Positions 47,629 to 59,286 of a stretch of DNA of 64,000 nucleotides are shown here, in pieces. This stretch comes from Ursus arctos. Taxonomy: Eukaryota > Chordata > Mammalia > Carnivora > Ursidae. Position numbers and translations under genes: made by a program. The notes under the pieces are model-generated. The model had not been told where the DNA came from. It did not search any database and saw only the letters and a program-made list of their open reading frames with translations. Location: NCBI RefSeq assembly GCF_023065955.2, contig NW_026622963.1, positions 8,563,001 to 8,627,000 of the forward strand, read 5' to 3'. Position 1 is the stretch's first letter. Each line of letters begins with the position of its first letter.

Positions 47629-47889
47629 CAGAAGGGGGAATGAAGCATGAGAGACTATGGACTCTGAGAAACAAACTAAGGGCTTCAGAGGGGAGGAGGG
47701 TGGGGAATGGGATAGGCTGGTGATGGGTAGTAAGGAGGGCACGTATTGCATGGTGCACTGGGTGTTATACGCAACCAGTGAATCATCGAACTTTACATCA
47801 AAAACCAGGGATGTACTGTATGGTGACTAACATAATATAATAAAAAATATTATTATAAAAAAATAAAAATATTAAGAAGAAAAAAAATA
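47629..47889 (+). mobile_element. Younger L1 3' end, sense
   Basis: CAGAAGGGGGAATGAAGCAT to poly-A. Host duplication AAATGCCAGTACT (47616-47628) recurs as AAATGCCAGCACT (48110-48122) beyond a SINE that inserted in the L1 tail. Confidence 0.87.
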
Positions 47890-48085
47890 GGGGCGCCTGG
47901 GTGGCACAGCGGTTAAGTGTCTGCCTTTGGCTCAGGGCGTGATCCCGGCGTTCTGGGATCAAGCCCCACATCAGGCTCCTCCGCTATGAGCCTGCTTCTT
48001 CCTCTCCACTCCCCCTGTTGTGTTCCCTCTCTCGCTGGCTGTCTCTATCTCTGTCAAATAAATAAATAAAATCTTTAAAAAACAA
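47890..48085 (+). mobile_element. CanSINE in an L1 A-tail, sense
   Basis: GGGGCGCCTGGGTGGCACAG to an AATAAATAAAATCTTT tail. It is flanked on both sides by the A-rich tail of the preceding L1. Confidence 0.93.
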
Positions 48086-48512
48086 AAAAAAGAAGAAGAA
48101 AAAAAAATAAAATGCCAGCACTGATTCAGACAGAGGGTTTAGGGTGAGGTACAGAGACTGTGGTTCCAACAAACTCCCAAATGATGCTAGTGCCATTGGT
48201 CCCTACACTTTGAGTAGGAAGACTGTAACGTATACTTTAACTAGATGTACCATAGTTTAATTATCATCCAGTTGATTAAATCATTGCCGCCACCCACCAG
48301 ATAGTACAGCAATGAACATTGAAATTTCCTCATGAGAGAGATTTTCTTGAATGTTCTCAGTAGACAGTCATTGCCATTGTATGCTGGGGAGAAGGGGAGT
48401 GGCAGGGGGAGAGTTCTCCAACCCCACCCCTGTATTTATATTTCTTTTCTTTTTCTTACTTCATTGCATTCTTAGAACTTCTAGTAGCATGTTGAATAAT
48501 CTCATTAATAAT

Positions 48513-48755
48513 GAATGAAACATGAGAGACTATGGACTATGAGAAACAAACTGAGGACTTCAGAGGGGAGGGAGGTGGGGGAATGGGATAGACCGGTGAT
48601 GGGTAGTAAGGAGGGCACGTATTGCATGGTGCACTGGGTGTTATACACAACTAATGAATCATCGAGCCTTACATCGGAAACCGGGGATGTACTGTATGGT
48701 GACTAACATAATATAATAAAAAATCATTAAAAAAAAATAATAATAAAAAAATAAT
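48513..48755 (+). mobile_element. Younger L1 3' end, sense
   Basis: AATGAAACATGAGAGACTAT to AACATAATATAATAAAAAAT. The short flank AATAATGA is repeated at both sides. Confidence 0.85.
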
Positions 48756-48821
48756 GATTCTCTGACAGGAATATAAAACTGATACATCCATTGGTAATAT
48801 TTATAAAATTTTTAAATATGT

Positions 48822-49015
48822 GGGGGCGCCTGGGTGGCGCAGTCGTTAAGTGTCTGCCTTCGACTCAGGGCGTGATCCCAGCGTTCTGGGATTGAGCCCC
48901 ACATCAGGCTCCTACGCTGGGAGCCTGCTTCTTCCTCTCCTACTCCGCCTGCTGTGTTCCCTCTCTCGCTGGCTGTCTCTCTCTCTGTCAAATAAATAAA
49001 TAAAATCTTAAAAAA

Positions 49016-49046
<31 letters not shown>

Positions 49047-49047
49047 G
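48822..49047 (+). mobile_element. CanSINE, sense, with an expanded (AAAT)n tail
   Basis: GGGGGCGCCTGGGTGGCGCA. The tail runs as about nine AAAT units to 49047. No clear target-site duplication. Confidence 0.9.
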
Positions 49048-49930
49048 AAACACCTTGATGTAATTATTCCTTCTAGAAATCCAGTCTTCTGAAACTCTTA
49101 GACATGTGTACAAAGATCTATATACAAAGATGTACAAAGATGCATATTAAAATCAAATGGTACAAAAGTATATATGGTGCAATAAAATAGCACCTCACAC
49201 CAGTTAGGATAGCTACTCTCAAAAACAAAACAAAACAGAAAATAAGTTATAGGTGAGGATATGGAGAAATTGATTGGAACCTTTCTGTACTATTAGTGGG
49301 AATGTATAGCCGCTGTGGAAAGCAGAATGGTGGTTCATCAATAAATCGAAAACAGAATTACCATATGATCAGCAGTTCCAATCCCGGATACACTCAGAAA
49401 GGATTGAAAGCACGGTCTCCAGGAGTTAACTGTGCGTTCATGTTCACAGCAACATCATTCACAGTAGCTAAAATAGCAGAAGCAACCCAGGTGTGCATCA
49501 GTGGACGAACGGACAAACAGAACATGGTATGTACATACAGGGGAATGTTTTTCAGCCTTGTAAAGGAAGGAAGTTCTCACACATGCTTTATAACACGGAT
49601 GCACCGTGACATTATGCTAAGTGAAATAAGCCAGTCCCAAAAAGACAAAATACCATATAATTCAATTTCTATGATGTGCTTAGAGTAGTCAGAATCAGAG
49701 AGACAGAAAGAAGGGTGGTTGCCACACGCTTAAGAGGACAGAAGGAAAGGGTTGTTACTATTTAATGGGTATAGAGTTTCAGTTTTGCAAGATGAAAAGA
49801 GTTCTGGAGATGGATGATGGTGATGGTTGCCCAGCAGTGTGAGTGTACTTAATACCACTGAACCGTACACTTAAAAACGGTTAAGATTGTACATTTTCTA
49901 TAATTATTTTACCACAGTTTTAAAAAATTT
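49048..49930 (+). repeat. Ancient L1 3' end, sense
   Basis: GGATATGGAGAAATTGATTGG, CATCATTCACAGTAGCTAAAA, GATGCACCGTGACATTATGC and the end ATTTTACCACAGTTTTAAAAA are an L1MB-like 3' region. Confidence 0.6.
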
Positions 49931-50904
49931 GAGGGAATGAGTATATGGTCACAAGTCACTGTCCATCTCTCTTTATTTGCCAGTTTCCCAGTTATCCTCT
50001 TGTGAGGTAACCACTGTACCAATTTTCTGTATATTCCTCAGTGCATCAGTAGTTAGTTACGGCTCTCTCTTTTGAATTCCCATCTATATAACATGTTCTC
50101 CCACTTCAGTATGGCTGAGACTAATCTGAGGGAGCTTGTTAAAATGAGGGTTTTGTGGCCTCATCTTTTGCAGTTCTCAAGCATGTGGTGTGAGACCCAA
50201 CTACTCAACATTTTTCTAAGGCCCAGTACTCAATTTTGTGTATCTCCTCAAATAGTCTGTGGAACTCACGCAGAGAAACCTCATAAGTCATTTGTAAGCT
50301 GCTACAAGGCTTTACAAATTGAGTTTACCTATGTAGGGACCATTTCTAATGTACTTATGGTACCAAGTGAAAGTCCTTGTCCTTGAGGCCTTCATACCTT
50401 CTCTGTCTAGGTGTGGTACAAAGTTGGTGTCCATTATAGTAATATTGTGACACCATGCAAAGATTAAGTATGTTCAACCTTGTTAAGGAAGGGGAGCCTG
50501 TATTTAGTAAAGATTTCCATGAATTCTTCAAAATAAAAAAAAATTATGTGTAGAGCACAGTTTCTGAAGTTTAAGGTCTGTAAGGGCTGAAAGAACCCCA
50601 AGTTTGAGAAACATTGCATTGGGATTGAATTCTGTGATTACAGAGTCAGCTGGTAAACATAAACATAATGTGAATGCTAAAATAACATGCTTACTAAAAC
50701 TTCACATTATCATAAACATTTAAAAGCAAATTTTAAAACTCATGCAGAAAATTCACATATAATAAAGAATAAATTTATGAATTCCTGTTGGAGAAACAAT
50801 GGTATAAAACATTGAATCCGTGAGAAACTTGAGAATCCTTGAAAAAATTCTTATCCTGAACATCTTTTCTCTTATAGTGCTGATTAGTGGAAGTTTTAGA
50901 ATTC
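49931..50904. other. Intron sequence, possibly with hAT remnants
   Basis: GGGAGCTTGTTAAAATGAGG near 50131 and AAGTTTGAGAAACATTGC near 50601 faintly resemble hAT family ends. I do not assign a family. Confidence 0.35.
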
Positions 50905-51130
50905 AAGTAACTGTCTGTTTCAACAAATATACATTGAGCATCTGTTATGTTTTAGGCCACTGGAGTTTCAGTGATAAATAGGGCAGTGATGGCCAAGAAT
51001 GGGAGAAGTGGGTCAGGAAATGTTTTTGGTTAAGGTCTGAAGGATGAGTTAAGTTTTTGCTAAACTGTGGAATAGAGTTAAGGAAATGCGATGAAGCTGG
51101 AGATGTGGGGAAGGATAGAAATATAATTTC
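50905..51130 (-). repeat. L2-like fragment, antisense
   Basis: TTTCAACAAATATACATTGAGC, GTTATGTTTTAGGCCACTGG and GGTTAAGGTCTGAAGGATGAG match a reversed L2. Confidence 0.5.
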
Positions 51131-53984
51131 AAAGTCATGTGGCAACTGTGTTCAGAATGTTGCTTCATAGTAATAATTTCTCCTGTTTCCTTCTGGAGAT
51201 TAAGGAAAACCGATTCACCTTCACTGGAATGAGAAGCTTTCTTAAGAAATGTTGGAGGGCTCTAATGTATTTTTGCTTTGTTAGTTGAGCCAGTACTTAC
51301 AGTAGACTTGTGATTAGATTGTCAAACAACATCCTGCAGGGATTTAAGGCTGTTAAAATGCTTAGGTTTTATGTGTTGGGGTTTTTTTTCTTTAAGGACT
51401 TACATGTAATTTTGTGAATTATTGAAAAGAAGCTTAAGAACAGCAGTGTGCAGTTTAACATAAAATGGGCAGAATTGATTTATTTCTCTACTTAAAGAGC
51501 TTTTTAAGAATTCCAGTGCTTAAACCTTTAAAATCAAACAATAGAAATTCCAACAATGCAGAGCTAATGTAAATGAAAACTGTTATAATCTTCCAAATAA
51601 CAGCATAATAAAGTAACCTTGAAACATTGGTGTTGGCCCTACATTGTTTTCTGTTTGAATTGAGTGGCAATTTCCAGCGTTGCAAAACAGTGATGGAATA
51701 AAGTGATGTTTCCAGTAAAAGACTTTTGCAAGTATAATATGTTTTAGTATCAAATTCTACTTGTGCATTTAGCAATTAAAATTATTCTTGTAATGATGAT
51801 GGCATTAGAAGGAATAGGGAGCTGTCAATGAGAATTTGAAGCTTAATTATCTCTCTGGTAACAAATGCATAATCTTCCATTACAACGCTTATTTTCTTAT
51901 GGTAATTGACTCATTTGCTCTCTGGTTATCAATTTAAATTCCCAACCACAAACATCTGCTCTTACATTGTGTTTAATTGGTGTGAATACTAGCTACAGAG
52001 TAGTTAAAATCCCAAGAACATTTTAAAGGCAATATTTTATAATTCATGAAAGGGAAAAGTAAATGATGAATTGAACATTGTGATAATTTTTTTCTAATAG
52101 TCTTTGAAAACCTGTTTACTAAAAATGCATACTAAAGCTATATTAATTAGATTTTTTTGAAGAGGATTTTGCTGTGTTTTCCAGAATTACTCTGCCTTAG
52201 GGGGAGTCTCAGTCCTTTGACTCAAGGAATATAGCACTTCCTCAGAAACATCCCACCTAATGGTTAAGATTGCAGGCTCTGGAGGTGTTTTTTTCAGCAT
52301 GTTACTATTTAATCTAAAGAAGAGGGGCAGGGAGGAATTGTGTGTGTGTTTGCTTATAATTTTTAGAATGGAAAGCTAAACCTTAAAAATTTTTAGATGG
52401 CTACCTATAGGGAAGGGAGAGGACAGGGTGGGGAAAACAGGGTTAGGAGAAAGACTTGTTTGGGTGTACCTTGTTTTTGTAGATTTGGGATTATACAAAG
52501 TAATTCTGGAAAGGGGAAAGTAAAATGAAACAAATGGCTCTAAATGTGTATCTAGTTTGTAGTATAGCTACACAGAAAGCTACAATTCCAAGTGAAAGTT
52601 ATTATTACAAATAAATTTAAAATAGTAATTGAACCGTATATATCAAACAGGATATACTCTAAGGACAAAAAGAACTGCAAAAATCTTCAGCTGTTTTCTG
52701 TTATAATAATTGGTGGAGATACTGGTATAGTTACTCTGAGACTACTGAGTGAGTAATTCACTTGGTGTCATTGAGAACGGATTTTTAGCATGAGAGAAAA
52801 GAGATACAGATGTAAAGTTATTAAGATCCAGTTAAAACCTATAGCCCTGAATTTAATTGGATAACAGAATGAAATCACGATTAATTTTATATTTAAAAAG
52901 TACGTAATTCCTGGTTTTGTTCACAAGTAGGGCCTAAAAACAGTGAGCAGAAGATACTAAAAACTACTAGGGTCCTGTTAAAAAGGACTTAGGAACTTTC
53001 AGTGGACCCAATCTTCCATTAGTCAGAGATGGGATAGTTTGAAAATCAAAAGAAAAATAACTTGCATGGATTGAAACAAATCAAATATATTTTAATCCAT
53101 GAATTTATAAGAACACTTTTTTTAAAAACCCTTCAATGATTTCCTTCAGTCAGAACGATTAGAGAACCGGACCATTGTTTTGAAAATTGGTAAGTAAAGG
53201 GAAAATATCAAGCATTTATCCTACTCTTTCTGTGAGAGGTATATTTAAGGATAACTGAATAATTGATGAGGGGATATTTCTCTCTGTAGAAGGAATGATA
53301 GAATAAGAATATTACTATTTTGCAAATTCTAAGACTGTTAACATCCCAAAAAGAGAGATAGTCACACATTATGAACTCTCCTGATTGAAGGACTATGACA
53401 CTACTTATGAAGTAGTCTTGAAAAAATAAGAAGAAAGAGCCTAACTCCAATCAGTTTCTACATTTAACTGCTAAATGCAGGACTAATATGTTAAATCCAT
53501 TATGGCATGCAGTCAGCAAAAGGGAGACTACAGGAAACTTTACAGGACAAGTGACCTCCACAGCAAATAAATTACAAACAGGGATAGGAGATAAAGGAGG
53601 AACCTGTAGATTGAAAGAAACGTAAGAAACAAATTAATATTAATGAATACACTTTGCCCAGTTCAAATAAATCATTCTTTTAAAATGTAGATTGATGATA
53701 CTGAGAAATTACTGTAGCTACCAACCTGATGATGGTATTATAGTTTTGTTTAGAAATGGGAATTTTTGTTTTGTAGATGAAGTTACTTAAATTCTTATAT
53801 ATAAGATAATGTAATACCCGGGATTTGCTTTCAGAGTAATCTGGGGAAAGACACGGGATGGGTTAGGATGTAGTTGGAGTAGCACTAGCCATAAGTTGAT
53901 AATTGTTGAAGCTGTATGACAGGTACATGGTGTTTATTATTATTTTCTCTGTAGTAAAAAGTTAAAAAGAGAGAGAGAGAACAT
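51131..53984. other. Repeat-poor intron block
   Basis: The longest interval with no recognisable transposon (2.85 kb). The part at about 51450-52170 is AT-rich but complex, with homeodomain-type TAATTG/CAATTA cores (e.g. ATGGTAATTGACTC at 51899). I see no exon. It could hold conserved regulatory sequence, but only an alignment would show it. Confidence 0.4.
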
Positions 53985-54185
53985 AAAGTTGAAAGTTAAA
54001 CTGCCTGGGCTCAAAATGCAGATCCGTCACTGACTAAGCTTTGTGACCCTATGGAACTACTTAGATTCTCTGTGTGTTAGTGTCCTTGTCTGTAAAATAG
54101 AAATAATATAATAATACCAAAATAATAGGGTTGCTGTGGCAAATAATGATAATAAGTGGAAACTATTTGTGAATGTTACCCAGTA
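53985..54185 (+). repeat. MIR SINE, sense
   Basis: CTGCCTGGGCTCAAAATGCAG, TGTCCTTGTCTGTAAAATAG and ATAGGGTTGCTGTGGCAAAT follow MIR. Confidence 0.62.
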
Positions 54186-54629
54186 TCATACACCAAATAT
54201 ATAAACTAAAATCCTAAAGTTGCGGTTGTTTAGAGATCTTGGTGTGTTTAGGAATAGTTCAGTTGAGTTCCTTATTTAGTTTAGGAACAGACTGAAACAC
54301 ATGGCCAGCAAATGTCTACTGGTAGAACCAGAACTCAACTGGAAGTCTCTTGACTTCAGTCATTGCAGTGTCTTCACAGTAAATCATTATTGAATAATAT
54401 TCAAATAAACTTAAATATCTGATCTTAAATAGGGAGCACTCAGGATCAAAAATATATTAGTTTTTTCCTGCATCTAAAATTTATTGCACTTCAAATGAAA
54501 ACTCTTGTTTGTTCTTATTTGTCTCTTTTCTTTGAGAAGGAACAGATACACTTAACCAAAGGTGAGTCTAACTTCATCTGGAATTAAAAAAAAAAAAAAA
54601 AAAGCTTAATGAGCAATGTTAGGAACATT
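54186..54629. other. Intron sequence, no recognised element
   Basis: Contains an 18-base A-run near 54586; nothing else recognised. Confidence 0.5.
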
Positions 54630-55115
54630 TTGAGGAAATAAAGGAATAAATGGAGAGTACTTGTTCTACCAAATATTTAAAAAATATTATATAGTTACAG
54701 TCATTAAGTTTGTGGTTCTGGTGGTTCAGGAATAGACAGATCAATGAAACCACTTAGTATTCAAAAATAACTCCCCCTCAAGGGTACATAGGATTTTAAT
54801 ATTAAAACTCTTTCAAATCAGGTACTCTTATTGGGACTGTTGAGGTTGCCATTTAGAAAAATGTAAAGCTGGGTACCTGGTAAAGTCCAGATTATTGCAT
54901 TGACATACTAGAAGACGCAAGTGAGTTATCTTCATAGTACGGAAGCAGGGAAAACCTTTGGAGTAAGGATAATAAAATATAGGTGCCAAATAAAAGGGGA
55001 AGACTGATAAATTGTACCACATACAAATTGAAAACTGGTAGAACGGGGGCCTTAAGTAAAAGAGAAACGTAGAAACCGAGAAGAAATATCGGCAGCATGT
55101 ATGAGACTATTAGTC
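54630..55115 (+). repeat. Ancient L1 ORF2 fragment, sense
   Basis: TGTTCTACCAAATATTTAAAA, ATAGTTACAGTCATTAAG and GAATAGACAGATCAATGAAAC belong to the L1 ORF2 C-terminal half. No open frame is preserved. Confidence 0.55.
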
Positions 55116-55589
55116 CGGGTACAGTCAGGAGCCGGAAATCACACCAGGAATTTGAACAAGGAAATTTTAATATCAAGAATTATTAACTAGTGAAAGTGTT
55201 TTAACTACAAAAAAGGACAAAGTTAGGACTCTAAAGAATAAAGAAATAGTAAATATAAGGATCAGAAACTACCTCTAGAGCTGAAGGAGAGAATCCAAAA
55301 AGTGAACAGACTTGGACGAGGGCCTCCATGTCTGAAGCTGCAGTTCAGACCTTGGACAGGGGGTAGTTGCTGCCAGAGGACACATCCATGGGCCAGGCTG
55401 GCCCACAGATCTCCTTCTGGATTCCACAGACCTGAGAGCATGTGTGGAAAGTCACCCGCTGGGGTGCCATGGACTGACTGATGGGTAGGAAGTTTATCCA
55501 TTCTTTCCCTCCTTTGGCTCCTACCACTTCCTGGGGTTTCTAACTACTCACTGTACTCTTACTCTTCATTAACCCAAATTATAAAGCTT
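55116..55589 (+). repeat. Unidentified moderately old repeat, copy 1
   Basis: CAGTCAGGAGCCGGAAATCAC, ATTTGAACAAGG and AAGAATTATTAACTA align with 59862-59935. The rest (55260-55560) is GC-richer and unassigned. Confidence 0.4.
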
Positions 55590-56130
55590 GTCTGGACCTC
55601 TTCTCAGGACCTGCCCCACGCTAGCCGATGTAGTAGGCAAGAAAATGAAAAAAAGAGGAAAGCAGATGAGAAAGGAAGAAATGAAACTGTCTCTCTTCAC
55701 AAACACCAGGATTATTTATGTAGATAATCCCACAATTGTCTATAAAAAGATGCTAGAACTAATGAGTGAGGTTAGTGTGAACACAGGATAAAAAGTTTAA
55801 TATACATAAATCATTTCACCTCTGCATATTAGCAGTGAACAATTGAAAACTAAAAAAAAAAAAAAAAATTTACCACTTACAGTAGCACCAAAAAATATGA
55901 AATACTTAGGGAAACACCTAATAAAGTATGAACAAGGTTTGTATATTGAAAACTATGAAACAATGATGGGAGAAACCACAGAACGAAATAAATGGAGAGG
56001 TAACCCATATTCAGGGAAAGGAAGTCTCAATATTGTTAAAATGTCAAGTTGCGACAAATGTGACATAATCCCAGTCAAAATCCCAGCAGGCTAAAGCACA
56101 TTTTAGCTCAACTATTAAAAAAAAAAAAAA
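55590..56130 (+). repeat. Ancient L1 ORF2 (RT) fragment, sense
   Basis: AAAGGAAGAAATGAAACTGTC, CTCTTCACAAACACCAGG (the decayed catalytic-box region) and GAAATACTTAGGGAAACACC are L1 RT sequence. It ends at a poly-A run (56117-56130). Confidence 0.58.
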
Positions 56131-56259
56131 GCTGCTCTTGTCATTGTTGGTTTTTTAATAGAACTAGCTGACAGTGAAGCTTGCTGCTTTGTGATATAGG
56201 GAGGCTTATCATTTGAAACAGGGATCAATGAGACTCCTTGTCAAGGAAGTCATATAGGA

Positions 56260-56463
56260 TGGGACCCCTGGGTGGCTCAGTCCTTAAGCGTCTGCCTTCG
56301 ACTCAGGGCATGATCCCAGATTCCTAGGATTGAGCCCCGCATCAGGCTCCCTGCTCCACTAGGAGCCTGCTTCTTCCTCTCCCACTCCCCCTGCTTGTGT
56401 TCCCTCTCTCGCTGGCTGTCTCTCTCTCTGTCAAATAAATAAATAAAATCTTAAAAAAAAAAA
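56260..56463 (+). mobile_element. CanSINE, sense
   Basis: TGGGACCCCTGGGTGGCTCA to a long A-tail. Target-site duplication AAGTCATATAGGA at 56247-56259 and 56464-56476. Confidence 0.93.
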
Positions 56464-56476
56464 AAGTCATATAGGA

Positions 56477-56907
56477 AATTACAACATTAAGTGGGAGGTT
56501 GGACTAGATGATCTGCTCTCCCCCTTCTAATTCAGAGTCTTACTCTGTTATTTATAAGTCCGTGTTTTACAATTTTGGAGCAAGGAGAAAGGGAAATACT
56601 GGAATATTTAGGTTTTTTCAAATATACTTAGCCTTTCCCCAAAGATCCTGTTACTCTTTCTCCCACCCTTAAACACTGTTTCATGCAGTGAGGGATGTTA
56701 CAAGTGAAGGGTGTTGTATGAGTGAACTCTATAAGGCCTCTGATGTGACATTTGTAAGCCTTTTTTTAAAGTTGTTGTTACTTATCACGCTGACTGAAAA
56801 GAAAAATGTCAGTTTTCTCAATTTTCTTGAATTTTGATTACGCTTCTTCCAAAATGGTAAAAGTCTTAGGGAAGTAGTCTTTTAATGCTCATTTTTAGAC
56901 AGCTTAG
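56477..56907. other. Intron sequence, no recognised element
   Basis: Nothing recognised. Confidence 0.5.
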
Positions 56908-56921
56908 AATATTCATTTTGT

Positions 56922-57362
56922 TGGGTAATCGTTCTTTCTGATGGCTGAGTAGTATTCCATTGTATATATGGACCACATCCAACATTTGCAGCAACATGGA
57001 CGGGACTGAAGGAGATTATGCTAAGTGAAACAAGTCAAGCAGAGAAAGACAATTATCATATGGTTTCACTCATTTGTGGAACATAAGGAATAGCAAGGAG
57101 ATCGGTAGGAGAAGGAAGGCAAGCATGAAGGGGGCGGTAAACAGAAGGGGGAATGAACCACGAGAGACTATGGACTCTGGGAAACAAATTGAGGGCTTTA
57201 GAGGGGAGGGGGTGGGGGAATGGGATAGGCTGGTGATGGGTATTAAGGAGGGCATGTATTGCATGGAGCACTGGGTGTTATACTCAATGAATCATGGAAC
57301 ATTACATCAAAAATTAATGATGTACTGTACGGTGACTAACATAACATAATAAAAAATTTAAA
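56922..57362 (+). mobile_element. L1 3' end with an inverted 5' segment (twin priming)
   Basis: The first about 58 bases (56922-56979) read TTCTTTCTGATGGCTGAGTA, which is the reverse strand of the L1. The sense sequence then starts AACATTTGCAGCAACATGG and runs to AACATAATAAAAAATTTA. The inverted part is the segment immediately upstream in normal L1s. Duplication AATATTCATTTTGT at 56908-56921 and 57363-57376 is perfect. Confidence 0.88.
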
Positions 57363-57512
57363 AATATTCATTTTGTCGATTTCTTCAATATAGTCAATTT
57401 AGTAAATATTTATCAACAAGGAAACTCAGAAATTATCTTTATAATTATTCTTCCCATTAATTGTACCAGAATATCAGTTCTTAAAAATACTGTGTTCCTA
57501 TCATATATTTTA

Positions 57513-57626
57513 ATTTTTAAGAAATTTTTATTTTAAGTAGGCTCCACACGCAACGTGGGGCTTGAACTCACGATGGAGATCAAGAGTTACCTGTGCTACC
57601 GACTGAGCCAGCCAGGCACCCCCTAA
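57513..57626 (-). mobile_element. Old CanSINE, antisense, just upstream of an exon
   Basis: Ends CTGAGCCAGCCAGGCACCCC. The 11-base duplication CATATATTTTA is at 57502-57512 and 57627-57637. It lies 162 bases before the Ig4 first-half exon. Confidence 0.87.
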
Positions 57627-57788
57627 CATATATTTTAAATATATATTTGTTATATGCTTTTGTAAAAATATGTGAAAACCTCAAATAATAAGTAAAAATC
57701 GTGTGAATTCTAGGATTTAAAAAAATTGCTTGAAATATGAACAGATATTTTTATTTTTATTAATATCCTGATTTCTTCTGTTTTAAAG

Positions 57789-57943
57789 CCCAACCTGAAT
57801 TCCTGAAACAGCCTACTAATATATATGCTCACGAATCAATGGATATTGTATTTGAGTGTGAAGTGACTGGGAAACCAACTCCAACAGTGAAGTGGGTCAA
57901 GAATGGGGATATGGTTATCCCAAGTGATTACTTTAAGATTGTA
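57789..57943 (+). CDS. NEO1: NEO1 internal exon, first half of immunoglobulin domain 4
   Basis: This 155-base exon starts after CTTCTGTTTTAAAG and ends at ATTGTA/GTAAGTA, a very strong donor. It opens in phase 1 (split Ala, then [16 protein letters not shown]) and closes in phase 0. It carries the first Ig cysteine (IVFECEVTG) and core tryptophan (TVKWVKNGD) of Ig domain 4. The acceptor's pyrimidine tract is interrupted by purines (TTTTAAAG), so it looks only moderately strong. An old antisense CanSINE ends 162 bases upstream of the exon. The following intron is short (1343 bases), unlike its 20-33 kb neighbours. Confidence 0.95.
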
Positions 57944-58039
57944 GTAAGTATTTTTCAAAGGACACTTATCTCTGAAACCTCTAAATGTCTTTAAATGTAA
58001 TTACTAAGAGATCTGTTGTCTTACATATGCCAGTTGATG

Positions 58040-58215
58040 TACTGCAGGTGAAGACAGGAAAATACGCATAGAATGTAATCTCTTCATTAGCTGATGAGAA
58101 AGCTGAGCGTAGATGTACTTTGGTAGCTTGTATCAGATCACATAGCAAGTCAGTAGCTGAACTAAGCCTAACGTCCAGATCTCCTGACCAGCAGTTTGGT
58201 ATTCCAACCCAAACC
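58040..58215 (-). repeat. MIR SINE, antisense
   Basis: CTGATGAGAAAGCTGAGCG, AGATCACATAGCAAGTCAGT and CCAGATCTCCTGACCAGCAG match reversed MIR. Confidence 0.65.
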
Positions 58216-59173
58216 TGCTAGTACTCTCATTAAACACAGTTGTCACTACTTTCTCGGTAATGATTATCCTGTGTGTGCACCAGTTGTCTTCATAGTTCTC
58301 CATTCAGAGAACAGAAATCTGTCCTTCATATACGGATGCCCAGGCCTTTCTAAAGAAGTATGACCCAGGGTTGGACGATTGTTGTGACAATAGATAAAAA
58401 GACTCTTAAGAAGTAAATAGCATTAAATGTATTTAAGAATAGTCAGCCATTATTGCTTTTTATTTGATACATGGTTAAATGCTTAGTAAATATTGTCTCC
58501 TATTATTATTATCATTATCTAAATCCTAGTAATAAAATTATCTAAGTTTTGGTAATAAGGATTAATATCTTAAGGTGTATACATGGCATTCATAGAAATA
58601 ATTCAGAAGTAATTATGGTTGTTACTGGTGTAATGTCTTATAAATTTTTCATATAAGTAATTCATTCTTAATAGGAATATATTTTCTATTCTGAAATGCA
58701 TAATCTCATAAGTTACAAAAAGTAATTCACAAGTATTTAAATTAAAAAGCAATGTGTTACAGCTAAATGAGAATTTTTACTTTTATCAGTTTCATATTAT
58801 TCTTAAAAATCCTTAAACCAAATTATATTAATAACAATATTTGACATTTATATAGTTCTTTATAATTTAAGGAAAGCTTGTATATATGTATCCTCATTTA
58901 ATTTATTGTAGACTAATTTGTTAGAACTGATGATATTAGAGATAATTTTAAGAAAATGCCTTGAATTCACAAATTCAGACTTTTACTATAGTCACATGGT
59001 ATCATCCGTCCTACATTTTTCCAACCAAAGGTGTAGGTTTGCAAACACTGTGGATATTACTTTCCGTAAGGATTACGTTCTTAATTGGTTAGTTACAGTG
59101 TTTCCTGTTCTAGTCAGTTAAATCAGTACCTTGTCAATAAAATTGAGTTAACAGGTACATAGATAATATTTAA
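58216..59173. other. Intron between the two Ig4 exons, no recognised element
   Basis: AT-rich, unremarkable apart from the exon-like duplicate that follows it. Confidence 0.55.
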
Positions 59174-59242
59174 TAGCTGAATCATGCAATTTTACTTATT
59201 TTTCCTCCCCAGAAAGAGCACATCCTTGAGATTTTGAACTAA
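59174..59242 (+). pseudogene. Decayed tandem copy of the Ig4 exon acceptor and first codons
   Basis: The segment ending GAATCATGCAATTTTA, then a pyrimidine run and CCCCAG, then AAAGAGCAC, aligns with the true acceptor region and exon start at about 59250-59312. The copy's AG is at 59211-59212. It then reads K-E-H-I-L-E-I-L-N followed by TAA at 59240-59242, against K-E-H-N-L-Q-V-L-G in the real exon. Three of the first eight codons differ only by silent changes. The offset is 76 bases at the upstream GAATCAT motif and 74 at the AG, so small indels have accumulated. No donor-like GT follows the copied codons, so it could act only as an alternative acceptor and would truncate the protein. Duplication is inferred from similarity in both intronic and coding parts. 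Confidence 0.7.
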
Positions 59243-59286
59243 TGTTCATCAGTCGAATCATAAAATTTTATGTTTTTCTTTCTCAG

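Noticed and set aside
53186..53205. GGTAAGTAAAG as a splice donor of an unannotated exon
   Set aside because: A good donor motif, but the upstream sequence gives no acceptor with an open frame in NEO1 phase and no protein similarity.
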